Shown piece by piece: positions 50,716 through 64,000 of a DNA stretch of 64,000 nt. Each line of letters opens with the position of its first letter. Within the stretch, counting starts at the first letter, position 1. The notes below the pieces were generated by a model, which was not told the origin of the DNA, ran no database searches, and saw only the letters and a program-made list of their open reading frames with translations. A program made the position numbers and the translations under genes. This stretch comes from Cruorifilaria tuberocauda (Eukaryota > Nematoda > Chromadorea > Rhabditida > Onchocercidae): assembly GCA_013365365.1 (NCBI GenBank), contig JABVXU010000002.1, forward strand, positions 568,446 to 632,445. Reading direction: 5' to 3'.

Positions 50716-53700
50716 ATGCTAGAAAATCTGGTTGCTTGGGTTCTTAATAACTATATAGGAGAATATTTAGAGAATTTGAATACTGACCAGTTGAGTATAG
50801 CTTTGCTGCAAGGTATGTTACTGCTTTAATGTCATTTCATCATTTTTAGTGCTTTTCAAATTTCCAATTTTTTAAGCACTTTCGAAAAATGTCATATCCA
50901 ATTATTAAGTTTTTTAAAAACAAACTTTTTGTTTCAAACACATAATTTTGAAAGAACGAACGATTTTCAGGACAGGTTGAGTTGGAAAAGGTTCCTTTGA
51001 AGAAATCGGCTTTGCGTAAATTTGATGTTCCATTGAAGGTAACTAAGATATTACAAACTTTTACAATAGTTGCAGTGCTTTTCAATCAAATTTTAAGATA
51101 TGATATATTCAAGAGGTATTTCTACATCGATTTCCTATCGATGGAACTTGGTGTTGTTCTTATTCCCACGTTTCATAGCCAATTTTGTTGGAGATTTTAA
51201 AAGTATGCTTACATCCCAAATTAAATACTGCTTTAATTTCGCCTATGATCATTTAAGTTATCCAACTTTTAATAATTATATTAATGCTAATGCTGACTTT
51301 CTTTTACCCAACAGCATTTACGATGAAATCTGCTTTAAGGTTAAATCCGGTTTGCTTGGGAAACTTACATTATCGGTACCATTAACAAGATTGCGAAGCG
51401 AACCATGGGTTATTAAAATGAGCGACTTACTGGTACTTCTGGAGCCATCTTCATTGGCGCGATATGATGTTGAGAATGTAGAAATCTATGAGCAAGCTAA
51501 GAAAGAGCAGCAATTAGAGGATCTAGAAAAATATCATAAGGTTCCGATCTCTGTCTTTAATTTAATATTTCTTTTACCAGGAATGTCAATTTTCAAATTA
51601 GTATTAATGATTACGTAAAGTTGGGATGGATTAATAAAATGAACGGGATTTTACTTCAATTAAAGTTTAAGCTCTGAATACCATTCCGAATATGAGGAAA
51701 TTGAAAGCAACCCACATTTCTGAAAATGAAGGAGAACAAAGAAAAATCACATGTGCAATATTTGTTTAATTGGAAATCTTTCCCAATTGCGTGGCAATTT
51801 CAATCGAATGTAATGCTAACTTCAAGATAAAATAAGCTCATTTTAGACAATTAAAAAGTATGCTTGATTCATGACAAGAGCAAAATGCTCGTGTACAGAC
51901 ACTTAGAAATTTCATTTTAATTGTTGAGTTGTATATAAGTGGAAAGTGTTAAGAAGATGAGTTATTAAATTATTAAAAAATATTGGAAGATTCACATATA
52001 GAAGAAGAAATGATTCAAATGGAAGTATGCAAATATAAATTTTAAATTATAAATTATTAATAAAACATTGTAGTTCATGGATTTTAAAAATTATAAATAT
52101 CATTAATAAGCCAAAAAATCTTTACAAGAGTATAAGCGATGGAGTTATATTGTTAGAGAGTTTCAATTCATATGATTTTTTTTTAATATCTATAAAATTA
52201 ATTTAATTTGACTCAGTTTTTATAAATCAGAATCTCAAGACGAAAAGTGGAAATTTTTTTTGATGGGATTATTTGCAGAAGCAGTTGCTAAATTATTGGG
52301 GCTTTCCTAATTGTGACGATGCATCGGAACAGAATTGGTGGGGGGCTTCGTTGGTATCAACCATTATTAATAATATTCAGGTACTTTATGGATTTAATTA
52401 TCTTTTAACCGTTTTAGAATTTCGAGCTTCTAAAATTTAAAAGCAGCAGTTGTTTTTTTGCAAATATGTGATTATAATAACGTAATAATAAATTTTCTTA
52501 CCTAAAATTGATATTACTGTGACAGATCCAGAGCAAGGAAATCGGAAATAATTATGGTCCTATTTTACTCGTTTTTTTAAATTTGCAGTTAGTTCTGACC
52601 AATGTTCACATACGATATGAAGATGATATGACGTTACCGAACAATGCATCCTATGCTTGTGGTGTGCGAATACATAATATCAGCATGCAAACTACAGATT
52701 CACATTGGGTATGTTATTTTAATATAATATAAATAATTATTTTTTCTCTGTTAGGTGCGTCCTTATTATAGTTCTACAGGTTTTTTTTCCAAGGCCTTTA
52801 TAGTTTATATTATGGTGATAATAGTACCCATAAATATTTAGAGGGTAATTTCCTTCAGTTAATGTTTCAAAAAATCTTGGAGTGATAAAGTATGAGAAAT
52901 TAACGAGTTCTTGAGATCAGTCTTGAATCAAAAATTTTGATAAGTTAAGAAGTAAACGCTACCGTCACCGTTTATGTAGTTATTGTATTATCACGTCAAG
53001 ATTGCTGTTTCTTTTTTACCACTTTCAACTATATTTTCTAATAATCCTTAAATTTAAACAAGATCAATGTTTGGACTATAAATAATGTGAATCAAAATTT
53101 TTAGGGAATTGAATATATACAGCCACAAGATGGTGTAAATATGTTTAAAAAATTAGAAATAGAAGGTTTGTCGGTGTACTGGAATTGTGGACAGCAAGTT
53201 ACTAAAGAAATCAAAAGCCACATGGATCTGCAGGTTAATTTTAATTTCTTTCGTTTTAAGGACTAACTGTGGTACTAGTCGTGCTTGGTAAAAAATAATG
53301 TACAACAATTCATTAAAATGAAACTTTTGAAAGATTTTGTTATCCTACGTTATCAATTCAAGTATATGATGGCACCACAAATCAACAGAGATTATGTGTG
53401 CATTCTTCAACCGTTCAGTGGTAATTTATGTATGGAAAGAAATACAAACAAATTTCCTTTAAATACATACCCTTATATTCCTAGATTTAAAGTAAGTTCT
53501 CAAATTTTTTCTTCAATCATATAAATGATGCGGTTTTATCAATGATATAAGCTGTTGATAATCTACTCGTTTTAGATTTTATCTTGTCTCCTTGTACTCT
53601 AAATAGTTTTTATGATTGCAATAGTTGAACAATTAGTGGGATACCTATCATTTAAAAATGCAATATTTGAAGACGAGATATTTTCTTGTTTGGCTAGTCG

Positions 53701-56700
53701 TCTTTTTTAATATAAAGCACTGAAAGAGTGTTTTGTGTTTTCTCTGCATTTTCATTTTCATGTTTTTTTCAGTTTAATTTGTGTCCTGAAAAAGTTGTAA
53801 TTGAACTGACGAAACGGCAACTCCTGGAAATGGGGTTATTAGGTAAGGAATGGGCTCGATTTGACAGATCAAGACAACATCGAAAATGGCGACCATTGAC
53901 TACTGTTGGTGAAAAGTAAGTGATACCATATTTTGAAAAATAATATCACTCTTTCATAAGCATTAGAGCTGAAGTAAGGAGTGTGTATCAAAGAAACCGA
54001 AGCCTTTATCTTTTAAAATGATATTTTTTTAGTGCAAAAGAGTGGTGGAATTTCGCATACAACCGTATACAGGATCAAGAAAGGCAGCGGAAAACAAGGC
54101 ACACTTGGAGTTTTGCTTACAATCGTGCAAAGCAACTGAACTCATACTGTCGAGCATATCGACGAAGACTATTATCTTATCTAGAAACAGCTGCAGTTTC
54201 TGTATGTTTCTATCACGTCGTTATTTCGAACTAATTCTTTTCAGCCCATTTTTCAAAGTGATTTTGCATGGTCATACTATTTTCAAATTTCATAGCCAAG
54301 TCATAGAATTAACTTGAAATCAACTCGGATCTAATTTTATCTTACTACGAAAAGTTTTTTTTGAAAATATTTTATCCCAGACCATCTATCGATCAAATAA
54401 GTTTAATGAAAAATATGAGATGTCGCGTTTTGGAAGTATTTCTGGCCAAGATTATGATACCGAACCTACAGAAGAAGTGAAAACCGCTATCAGTTCGAAC
54501 TTACCAACCATTTCATCAAAAAAACCTCCAAATTCCGAAGATTTAATTTTGATGAAACAGATTGAACGAGATTCCAATTACACCTACCACGTAAGTCCAA
54601 GTTTCCTGATGTAGTACAGATTTTAGTTGTTTCTATAATTTTAAAATTTACATATACCAGTTATTTTAAGTAATATGTTCATATCAGTGAAATTAATGAG
54701 CATATTGATAACTTATTGTTATGATGTCAACGATTTGAAGTAAATTGCTGCATTAAATTTAATTAGAATCAAATATTTCAAATCCAGTAAAATCATTTTT
54801 AGGAATTGCAATTATTTCGAGAAACTGTTTATCGGCGGATCCTTGCTGAAAAAGAAGCACGTCGTTCATGTAGCGAAAACAGATTGCAGTCGGATGATGA
54901 AAGCTTTGAAACTATTGAATTTCGTTAGTCTAATTTCGGAATAGTGAAATATTTCATTTCAGTTTTTTTTTTTTTTTTTTTTTTTATATTGCATATCAAA
55001 TTTGCAAAACACCTAATATGCTGCTTTTGGAAGCATTATAATGTACAGAAATTTTGCGTAAAATCTGCTTATTTCAGCCACATTTCGTCATGACACAGAT
55101 ACTAATCGGACAACCAACAGTAATAATTCACATTCGGAGGAAATACAAAAAAATTCTGGTAGTGGATTGTATAGCTGGCTGAGTAGTTGGTTGTATGGTA
55201 CACAGAAAGGTTCTCAGCATTTGTCCAAATTTAATTAATTATTCACTCTTTGGCCGGTTGATCGAAATGGGCCATTGAATTCAACATTCGGCTGATACCG
55301 TTTCCATTGGAAACTGTTTAACTTGAATTAAGTAAAAGCATTAAATTAGAATTCATCAAAATTAGCAATAGGTGTTTGATTGAAATATGGAGAAATTAAA
55401 CATCTATATTAAAAATTTTTAAGAAAAAACAAAATCAGAAAAAAACGATCGCGATGAATCTGTATTCGATGCATCATCCAATAATGAAAAGGAAAGCTCG
55501 TTATCCACGGATTTTAAGCTGCTTGAAAAGCAGGCAAAACATTTTTCATATTAATTTTTTTAACTTTTTTTTAAAAAAGATCTTTTAACTCTTAGAAATC
55601 TTAGAAATTTGCTGCAAGAAATACTAGAATATTAAAGGTCGAAGATGAAATTTTGGATGTGTTGAACGAGAGCAGGGATGATTTAACCATATTACATCGT
55701 GACACTCTGCTAGCGGAAATAAAATTAAAACTTGAAAGGATGACCATACGTTTCATAGATGACTTTGAGGTAATTTACCATAAATTTTGTTTTTCAAAAC
55801 AATTACATTAATGCAGAAATTGACACTAGCACCAGCTATCAAGTTAATTCCATTGACATATACTAAAATCAACGAATGCTGAAATTTTCGTTTGTGATAA
55901 TTGTGTGTTTAATCAGTATCTTCCCTTCAATCACTGAACCTATTTTGTGCATATTGCCAAATGAGTTGAAATATAAAATTTATAAAAAACTTAACTTCGT
56001 CAACTGATATCCTTGATGAAACTAAACTATTGTATGATTCGAACAAAAATTTTGCAGATTTAACTTTTTTTCTTTAGGCGTTTTACTTTTCCTGATATAC
56101 ATGAAAATGATATATGAAAAAATTTCTATAAAAGGTTCGAAGTAAATTTTATAAAGCTGAACTAGCAAAATCTATGAAAAAGTGCATATAAATAAAGCTG
56201 GAACTTGATTGCAAATTTTTAGAATCGAAAAGATGGAAGTGCACGAGTGCTGGCAATGGATTTGTGGCAGTTATCAAGCTGTGTCCATTTAAGCCCACGT
56301 CGTCATAGTACAGCTATGTCACTTTCTGTTACAGATTTAAGTCTACAAAGGTTGTGCACTTTCCCTGCGGAAGATATGTTGGTCGAAAATACGCAAAATG
56401 GTTGTTTCTTTTTTTTTACTTATATAATCATGTAATTCATGCTGATAAGAAAAAGGTAACTGAAACTGGTAGCATCACGACATGATCCGTTTTTTGTTCT
56501 AGATAAAAGCGATAAACAAGAGAATGAATCATTGATGTTCGGATTTGCGAAAGAAACCACTCAAATCTTATTTGCCATTGGAAAGGCTGGAAAGACCAAC
56601 GGTCCAAATGCTTTAGATAATGACAAAAACAGTAATTTAAATAATGCGCTGTTTCGGTGAATCCTCTTTTCATATCGGACATTTAAATTAAATTTCATGC

Positions 56701-59700
56701 GGATATGGAATTTTTTTTAGTGCTTCTCACTTGTTCTTGTTCATGAATAAATTATTTTTTAGAAATAGAGCAACGCTTTTCCACTGGATAAAATGAATAG
56801 TAATTCTTCTAACAGCTTCTAAGCTCTTTCTATACTAAAAAGCGGACAAATTTTGTTTTGAAGATTAGCTTACCATCGTCGTGCTCCAAAGATGATGGTG
56901 ACACATACTCTTGATATAAGATGCAGTGAATTATCAGTATTGTATAATGAGGGTGCTTTTGATGATTTGGCTAGCTTTTTCAGCGACAGAAGCGAAGTGA
57001 AACAGGTACTTAAAACACTCTTTGTTTATATACAGTTTCGTTACGTCACTAATCAGTTTCATTACTGCAATTTAATGTGTTTAAAATATGTGTTATTTTT
57101 TTGAAAATTTATAGATTTACAATAAGTATTGATCGTATAGTGAGATCTTTGCGTTCTTTCTGATTGAAAAAGGGAATGTATTTTGCGTACAAAATGATAT
57201 GCCAAGACGTAATTTTTTTTCAAAAAAGTACTTGTGTTTATTACAGGATAAAAATTTTGACCCCGTACTGATGGACGTTATCACTGTCGTTGACTTCACC
57301 ATTCATTGTCCTCAGGTATTTATTTATAGTTTTTTATGGTGACGCAATCTGATATCAAAATGAAGGTGAAACATTCAGTGGTCAAATATCTTTTAACTAC
57401 ATTCATTCATTTAATATTTTAATCCTTCCTTATCCAAGTTCCAGAATATTAGAATTTCTTTTTTATATGCTCAGGTGATAGAAGTGAAACTTTGCAAAAG
57501 AAATGCAAATCAAAATGCTTAAGTTGCAAATATCTCCGAATTTTAGTTAAAAGTGGAGTTGCGTAGCAAACGAGAGAATTTATTAGATCGAAAAAAGAAA
57601 TCAGCAGCGTCGGTACCATTCGCTTTAGCAGACATGAGGAATTTGATGATTCGGATATCGAACAGAGAACAATTCGTTACAGAGGTGTGGATTTAGAAAG
57701 ATCAGTTTAAGTTTAAAATACCTCTTTGCTAAAAATATTTTTTTTTTTGTATAACATTAAATCTGAAAAAATGATTAATGTTCTGATAGCTGCTGTATAA
57801 TATTTAAGGTTGAAATTGAGTTTGGTTCGTTGGAAGTTGAAGATCTGTTTGAACCGGCAACTGATTCATTATTACGTATAAGAAGTCAAGTTTCATCTCT
57901 CAAGGTTTTCGTAAATTTTTATATTTTTTGCAGTTAATTTCACTTGTTTATTATAAAAGTATAAAGTATAAATTATTATAACAACTTCATGATTATATAG
58001 AAAATTATGTTTAGAAACAAATGTCTGCTTCATGTCCAAGTTTGAATGTGGACGACTTGTGGTTCCAATCTTCTTCACCTCAAAGGCGTACACGTTGTCT
58101 CAGTAAATTTTTTATTTTCAAAAATCTAATAAATCGACTTTTCATTTCAGTTTAACAGTGGATTTTGGGTAAATCTTGTTTTACTGTAGTATAGTATCTA
58201 GTATTATTTAAATATATTTTAAGATGTATAAAAAAATGAATTTCAAATTCAGGCCTAAGTTCACGCCCTATCACGGTGAATGACAGTAGAAATCTTCGGG
58301 AGAGTACTGCTGCCAATGGCACCATTGAATTAAAGAATGTTAATGCTGTTGGTGTAGCTTGTTCCACGTTTCTGTTAATTAGCAGAGAACATCCGTCTTT
58401 TGAATCCACCTATAAAAAAGTGGTTTATTCATTCATTGTTTACTTGTTCATAAACAATATATTGAAATACGTTTAACAGTGATGAATAAGTTTCTAGCAT
58501 AGAATTATAATTCTAAATTCTAGCAAAGAATCTTATCAGTTATATTTCCTTCAGATTTCCTTTTAATTGGAAAATTTTTATTTAGTACCACATAATCATC
58601 TGAATCTATAGGTAAGCTGCTTGATCAACATGGATATACCAAAGATGGAAATATGTATGAATCGACGAAGTTATACACTTTTACTCGATTTTTTCGGCTT
58701 ATTGGAACCAAAAATGGAGCTTCCAGAAGATTATATTGAAATTCTAGCGCGCCCGTCTACAGCTAATACAAATATAGCTTTATCAGATTTAGGTTACTTT
58801 TAACGTTTTAACGTTTATCCGTTTCAAATTACTCATTTTTGAAAATTTCGACAATAAATTATGCATTTAAAAGGAACCATGCTAAGCATATTTGCAAAAC
58901 CGGTATTAAAGCAGTAAAAATTCGTTTGCAACATAATAATTGTAAAAAAGAAAAGTTTTTCTAACTTTGTAAGTTTGTAATTCCAATTTTGGAGTTAATA
59001 ATCTTAGGAATAAATCAGCTCCCTCAACTCATTGTTTCCCGGAATTAATTATTTGTTAACAATTCCACGAAAGTGTTTAATGTTGTTTTCTTAATCATAA
59101 TCCTATTTTTATTTCTTTTAGAACCATATGGTATGGAAGTAAATATCAATACCAGTTTGATACAAATGGTGATGAATTATCCGGCAAGTAAATGTCATTT
59201 AGGTGTAATTCGAGTGGAGGATGTCTTCATTACTGCACAGGTGAAGCATAGAAATTATTGAAAAATTTAATTATATAAACATTTAAGATTTTTCTTTGTT
59301 ATTTATACATTCTATTTGATTTTATGCGTTTTCTGTTATCAGATCCAGGTTCGTTGTTCCTCCTCTACTTCCAGTTTTTGTTATCCAATTTCATAAAATT
59401 TTAATTTTTTCAGTAAATCTCACATTACATTTTCTTCCTTCCACCGATTTATTTAGCTTCCTGTATTATAATCGTAATCTTCACCTTTCATGAGAAAAAT
59501 TCAAAAATTTGATCTCTTTCCGTAATTCTACCAACATTAAAAAAAGTGATATTGTTCTAAAGTAGATGACGTGTAGGTAAGGATCAACGACGACGAAGTA
59601 CCATTAGAAGTGTCACTATCATTGGGGAATTGTTCACTATCGGATAGAACACCCTTTTATTCAGAATTGTATAGCGAACGTTTTGCCCTTCGACCCAAAA

Positions 59701-62700
59701 ACGAAGCGAGCAAGCGAACCTTTCTTTCAAATGACGAAAAACAAAATCAAATGTCATCTTCTCATGCAACTCTTAACATTACTAAGTAACCTTTGTTTGA
59801 TTTTTAACCAAAAAATGTAATTAAACTAAAGTTTTTGTACCGTAACATTTTTCTTTCTAGAATTTTTAATAATTATTTATTATTAAAAGAATAGGAAAAA
59901 TTTTAAATAATGCCTAATTTAAAAAAACCATTAATAAAAATTAAAAAACTGATAGATGTAGGTGTTTATGCGCAAATTCCGCTGCAGCTAGAGGATATGA
60001 TGTGAATATTGTGCTACGAATACCAACAACAATGAGCATTGCATATGTACATACACATCGTTATTTTAACGCCCTCTTGGATTTTTGGCAGCAGTTCATA
60101 GAGCTGCAGAATATTGTCCTACAAAATAACGTTTCTTCTACAAATATTCGTGTAAGTTAATTTGGTATTAAATATCTAAAATATCGCATAGTGCCTTGAT
60201 GGTGCTGAATATTTCTTCTTCGTCCGATCAAATATGGAATATGTTATTATCTGATTTCTTTCGCTATTCGAATGATTTGGAAAATGTCTTAATTTTTTCA
60301 GATGAACAGTGATGTGCGAAGTAGGATACAAATAATTTGTGAAATTGAATGTCGGTGCATAATTATTCTTCCGCTTAATCAATTGTCTAATCAAGTAATT
60401 CTCTGTGAAGCTGCTAATGTTCGTATCAGTAATCAATTCCAATTATCATCTTTAATTTCTAAGCTTCAGGATTTCGAAATTGGCAATATTTTTGGTTTGC
60501 TATTTTTCTCATATTTCTTTTCCTGTTTTTTATAATCCATTTTTGAAAAAGTTTGATTCTTTAAAATGAGCAAATAGCTATTTGCTGTGAAAATTTTAGC
60601 AATTTAACTTTTATTCATAATATCAAAAATTTTTCTTCTTGGTTTAGCCAGTTTAGAGGTTAACTGATAAGATATCAAAACTTCGGACATAAAGTTAAGG
60701 CACAACAAAGCTAATGTTAAGATGATGATGATCACGATTGTTACATTGATTGGATCTCGGTTGTTTGTGCTGAAACATCAATTTATGAAGGCATGCGGAT
60801 ACCAAACACCAAAGTTGCAGATCGCGAAATACGAGGCAATTTTCTTTTCCAGTTTGCTGTTGGAATTTCAGAAATATGGTTACAATAATTAGAATGATAA
60901 AAATTGAAAGAAAAAAGGAATTAGAAGTAAAAAATGTAATAAACAGCCTACATTATGAAAAATTTAAATGAAGAAAATGTATTTATGTTGACTGCTATTA
61001 TATGAATTTTCTAATTTCACGTATCTGCTATGTTAGTTTGATACTTAACATTACATGACTAATCAATTTTAGGTTATGAAAGGATATGCTATGATATGTT
61101 CCAGCATTTCCATTTCTTAAGCTCGCGAAAAAGTGTACTTTCGAAACCTTGTACTTTGTTAATAGACATTTTCCGAAATTTGGATATTTTTATTTCGCAT
61201 AGAGGTGAATAATTTACTTTGTTTTATATGCTGAATATTCATTCTAAATAAAATGACGTTGAAACGGTAATTTTAGAAAAAATTTTGCAATTTTTGGACA
61301 CTAACTAATTAAAATGATTATTGAAAATTACTTACTTTTCATTGAAAATGATTAATATTTTAAGAAAATAGAGAGAAGCTTTTATGTCTACACTTTTTTT
61401 TGGTTTTTTGCGTATTAAGATCTTTACTTTTCGTTACTCGATGTTTAAATTGTTTTTTTGCGCTCATAATACTGATTATAATTTCAATGCATTTTAGTAC
61501 CAGATATAGTTATTATTGCATCACTCGCCGATCTAAACATCAAGTTAACCAGTGAGTTTTATCGCTTATTGCGCGGTTTCTTATCGATGAATCTAGGTGA
61601 TCCTTTAGTTCCGGCACCAGAAACGATTCCAATTGAAGTTTTGCAGAAACCTGCAGAATTGCATGTATGTTTTCAGTTAAAGTTTTCAAAATCACTTCTC
61701 CCATCTTGAATTTATTGCTATTTATTTATAAATATGTTTCATCTTACTATTTTAGAAATTAATTGTTTCATTGTTGTTGACACTTGCAGACTGGATATCA
61801 TTTTTCATTGTTTCATATATATTAAAGCTGTTTTCCACTAGTATCGATTTAAATAAATTTGTCGTAAGTTTTGTATTCAATTTCAAGTCTGTCATAATAG
61901 CAACAATACTTTTTCCAGGAAGTTATTGGAACGAGTAATAAGTATGCATCGTTTTCATTCCGAATGACGCTTACAAATGTTGAGGTAAATGCATTTTTTG
62001 CACTGATGAGGGCTATTTAAAAGCTGGATTTTAAGTCTATTTTTTATACTAAATATATTTTATTACAGTTTAATTGTTTCGTGCAATGCGAAAATCTTGC
62101 TCGAGGATTTGTACCATTGGCTAGAGTGAAATTGAATTCCTCACGCATATCATTTGATGTCTATATCGATAATCAATCAGAACTGGATTTAATTTGTGAA
62201 AGTACTGAACTCATCGACACGCAATTTTTTGGTAAACATTATATTAATTAAGAAGAAATTAATACTTAACGAAATGAATTATAAAATCCTCTATTAATCA
62301 TCAAAACTAAATTCTAAAATCAATTTTTGATAAGTTTTTTTGTCCAGAAACTTTAGGTAAATAAACTAACGGAGCTGAAATTTCTACAGTGATCACTGAA
62401 TTATGCTAATTTTGTCACCATCTTAAAAAACATATGCTGGTTTCTGATTATCGCTAATTTTTTTTGCAGATATGGAATTTGATAAGAGATCAAATGTTTT
62501 TTATTCAGTTCTCTTTCCGTTGCCCAAAACGGATTCGAATAAGTACGTTTTATATATGTCCAGTTGCATGAGATAATTGTTCCTTAACTGAATGAAGTAC
62601 TTTTAGCAATTTCTTCAGCAATTTTTAGCAGCTTTTAGCAATTTAATAAAAAGTAGCAATTTTTTGCTACTTTTTTATTAAAAATTTTCTATACATATGA

Positions 62701-64000
62701 TCCTTCATTTTCAGAAATAAACTCATGTCCGAAGCTCATATTGTTTTTAAATGCGACAAGCCACCTGTAATTACATTGGTTCTTTTGAATGCACGGATAC
62801 TTTTGCTATTAGATTGGCTAAATGATGTGAAAAATTTTATTCTTCTTCATACCGATTTCATACCGCCAGGTTATTGCATATCAAAATTCTGACGAAACAT
62901 TAGAATACAATTCATTTCCTCTCAAATTCATATAATAACGGGTAAATTTTGCAGTGGAAGATGCATACCGAACCATTGTGCACACATTGAAGTCTGGAAT
63001 TATGGAGCGAGATCCACAAATCCATGAGTCAGTAGAACAAACTTTTTCGTTAAAAATCACACTGAAAGAATGTGATTTGATACTTCTTGAAAAACCTGAA
63101 TCTCTGCAAAGTTTGGCTCTTGTTGCTCATACTACGGCTGTTTTGAATATGAACGATGCATGCGAATTATTGAATGTTAATTTAGAGATACAAGTGAGTT
63201 TAGTATCTTGTTTTCTTTATTTGCGCAGATTAGCAAGCAAGCCTTTAATTTTATATCTTTAAGGAACAGGATTATACATTGCACATTAATATGGTTTTTT
63301 ATAGCGAGTTAATCTGGATTGGTTTATGATGGCATCTGAAAATGAAAGCAGATGTCAATTAACGAATGATTTCTCTTTGACACTCAGCATTTTAGTAGAA
63401 GGTGACATAGACATTGAAGAAAAGTCCCCAAGGCTTGGACTTTCTTCAATTATTCCGCTTAAACACAAACTTATCGTAAGTTTTTTATTGCTTTTTTTGT
63501 TATCTATAAAAAAAGTTGCTTTATCTCCATTTAATACTTAAAAAAGTAGAGTTGAAACTTTGGAAAGCCGATATTCAGTTTGTATTCTTTGAATTAACAT
63601 ATTTTTAAAGGCTGAAATCACTAATATGGTGGCTAGGGTATCCTATCGAGATCTTCATATAGTACGAAACGTTCTCACTTCATCATTAAAGAGGTTGAAC
63701 AAGTCATTAAAAAAAGGTATTATTCCGAAATGCGATCTTCATTTGGCTAAAAAAGGTAAATCTTTCTTAAAAATCTACCGATTTGACGAAAATTTTTTTG
63801 TTTCTATGTGACAATATTAAGTTTCAAATTTGCTTATTTTGTTTCTCTTTTGTAGAAAGCTTATTAATTAATGTTGTTCGCACAACCGTAAAAGGCACTC
63901 ATATTTCTTTCTGGTTAATGGATGATCATCAAGGCACAGCTTTTCCTCTTGTTCGCTGCAAATTCAAAAGTTTGTTTTATTCTCCTATGACTTGTCAGAG
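50716..64000 (+). CDS. VPS13D: VPS13D bridge-like lipid transfer protein, N-terminal 38 exons, cut by window end
   Basis: Exons: 50716-50812, 50971-51038, 51340-51540, 52279-52380, 52589-52708, 53105-53233, 53363-53491, 53773-53915, 54033-54201, 54381-54590, 54803-54923, 55078-55197, 55424-55533, 55638-55769, 56223-56400, 56503-56656, 56864-57005, 57247-57315, 57547-57684, 57809-57904, 58015-58102, 58253-58419, 58612-58792, 59122-59240, 59577-59785, 59962-60151, 60302-60494, 60722-60835, 61073-61204, 61498-61664, 61919-61984, 62069-62231, 62470-62542, 62715-62869, 62955-63193, 63305-63475, 63611-63755, 63856 to the window end. Phases close throughout, giving about 1780 residues so far. The N-terminus is the chorein/VPS13_N domain, specifically the D paralogue ([32 protein letters not shown]). 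Later landmarks are [24 protein letters not shown] and [10 protein letters not shown]. Family members move lipids between ER and mitochondria or peroxisomes. Introns 13 and 28 look GC-AG. No UBA domain lies between exons 37 and 38. Confidence 0.92.
54963..54985. repeat. 23-nt poly-T tract in VPS13D intron 11
   Basis: Uninterrupted run of 23 T between exons 11 and 12. It may be the polypyrimidine tract, a decayed poly-A insertion read on the other strand, or a slippage-prone run. Confidence 0.9.
55534..55637 (+). other. GC-AG intron (VPS13D intron 13)
   Basis: Donor GCAG|GCAAAA, acceptor ATTAAAG. Exon 13 (ending LLEKQ) and exon 14 (starting VEDEILDVL) are both phase 0. Between the donor and the in-frame stop that follows there is no GT. 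Confidence 0.7.
60836..61072 (+). other. Probable GC-AG intron (VPS13D intron 28)
   Basis: Donor CGAG|GCAATT, acceptor CAATTTTAG. It is the junction that gives exon 29 its open frame (YERICYDMF) from exon 28 (ADREIR) in phase 1. Other GT sites in exon 28 would need a different acceptor inside exon 29, so this is the least certain GC-AG case. Confidence 0.5.
62642..62680. repeat. Small hairpin and TTTAGCA repeats in VPS13D intron 33
   Basis: AAAAAGTAGCAA and TTGCTACTTTTT form the core of a stem of about 16 bp with a 4-base loop. Several imperfect TTTAGCA(G/A) units precede it (62600-62640). Confidence 0.6.

Noticed and set aside
51100..51339. Extension of VPS13D exon 3 upstream as one open frame
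   Set aside because: The upstream part does not match VPS13D. Using the TTTAAG acceptor at 51339 joins exon 2 (DVPLK) to VKSGLLGKL exactly as in the family.
1..64000. tRNA genes, CRISPR arrays, bacterial or Wolbachia-derived genes
   Set aside because: No tRNA T-loop/acceptor pairing was recognised by eye, and no spaced direct-repeat array. Every convincing coding region has spliceosomal introns and animal homologues.

Overview
The window reads as nuclear DNA of a parasitic nematode, most likely a spirurid or filarial species. It is strongly A+T-rich. The genes have many small exons with short introns and TTTCAG/TTTTAG acceptors, and several start codons sit 2-16 nt after an acceptor-like AG, as expected for SL1 trans-splicing. 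A perfect copy of the 22-nt nematode SL1 leader lies in a repeat. Gene models were built by reading exon peptides and requiring the reading phase to close across every intron. Family names come from recalled family sequence, not from a search.

Layout: 1-3.6 kb, mostly non-coding, with one possible minus-strand first exon. 3.6-11.3 kb (+), a complete 20-exon PPP4R4 (phosphatase 4 regulatory subunit 4) gene. 11.3-16.5 kb, repeat-rich, centred on an inverted repeat of about 2.3 kb whose two arms each carry an SL1 sequence. 16.5-18.4 kb (+), a REEP/TB2-DP1/HVA22 gene and a small MSP-domain gene about 200 bp apart. 19.6-20.1 kb (-), a two-exon secreted protein; a 97-bp piece of it is duplicated at 21.3 kb. 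24.3-33.5 kb (+), a complete 26-exon GLG1 (Golgi apparatus protein 1) gene. 35.8-39.0 kb (-), a five-exon unknown protein with a repeated Arg/Ser motif and a C-terminal coiled coil. 40.8-44.9 kb (-), a complete 13-exon nucleostemin (GNL3/NST-1) gene. 47.6-49.9 kb (+), a four-exon NPC2-like (ML domain) gene. 50.7 kb to the window end (+), the first 38 exons of a VPS13D gene, cut off by the window.

These are mostly housekeeping genes: phosphatase regulation, ER shaping, Golgi, nucleolar GTPase, sterol transfer and bridge-like lipid transfer. They do not form one pathway. The main oddities are: (i) about eight of roughly 106 introns appear to be GC-AG, including one in the NPC2-like gene that a GT-only predictor would read through to a premature stop; (ii) SL1 leader copies inside a diverged inverted repeat; (iii) a novel gene whose internal exons are all phase 1-1 and carry a related 12-residue motif; (iv) a 32-bp near-perfect intronic hairpin; (v) a VPS13D with no visible UBA domain at its usual position.
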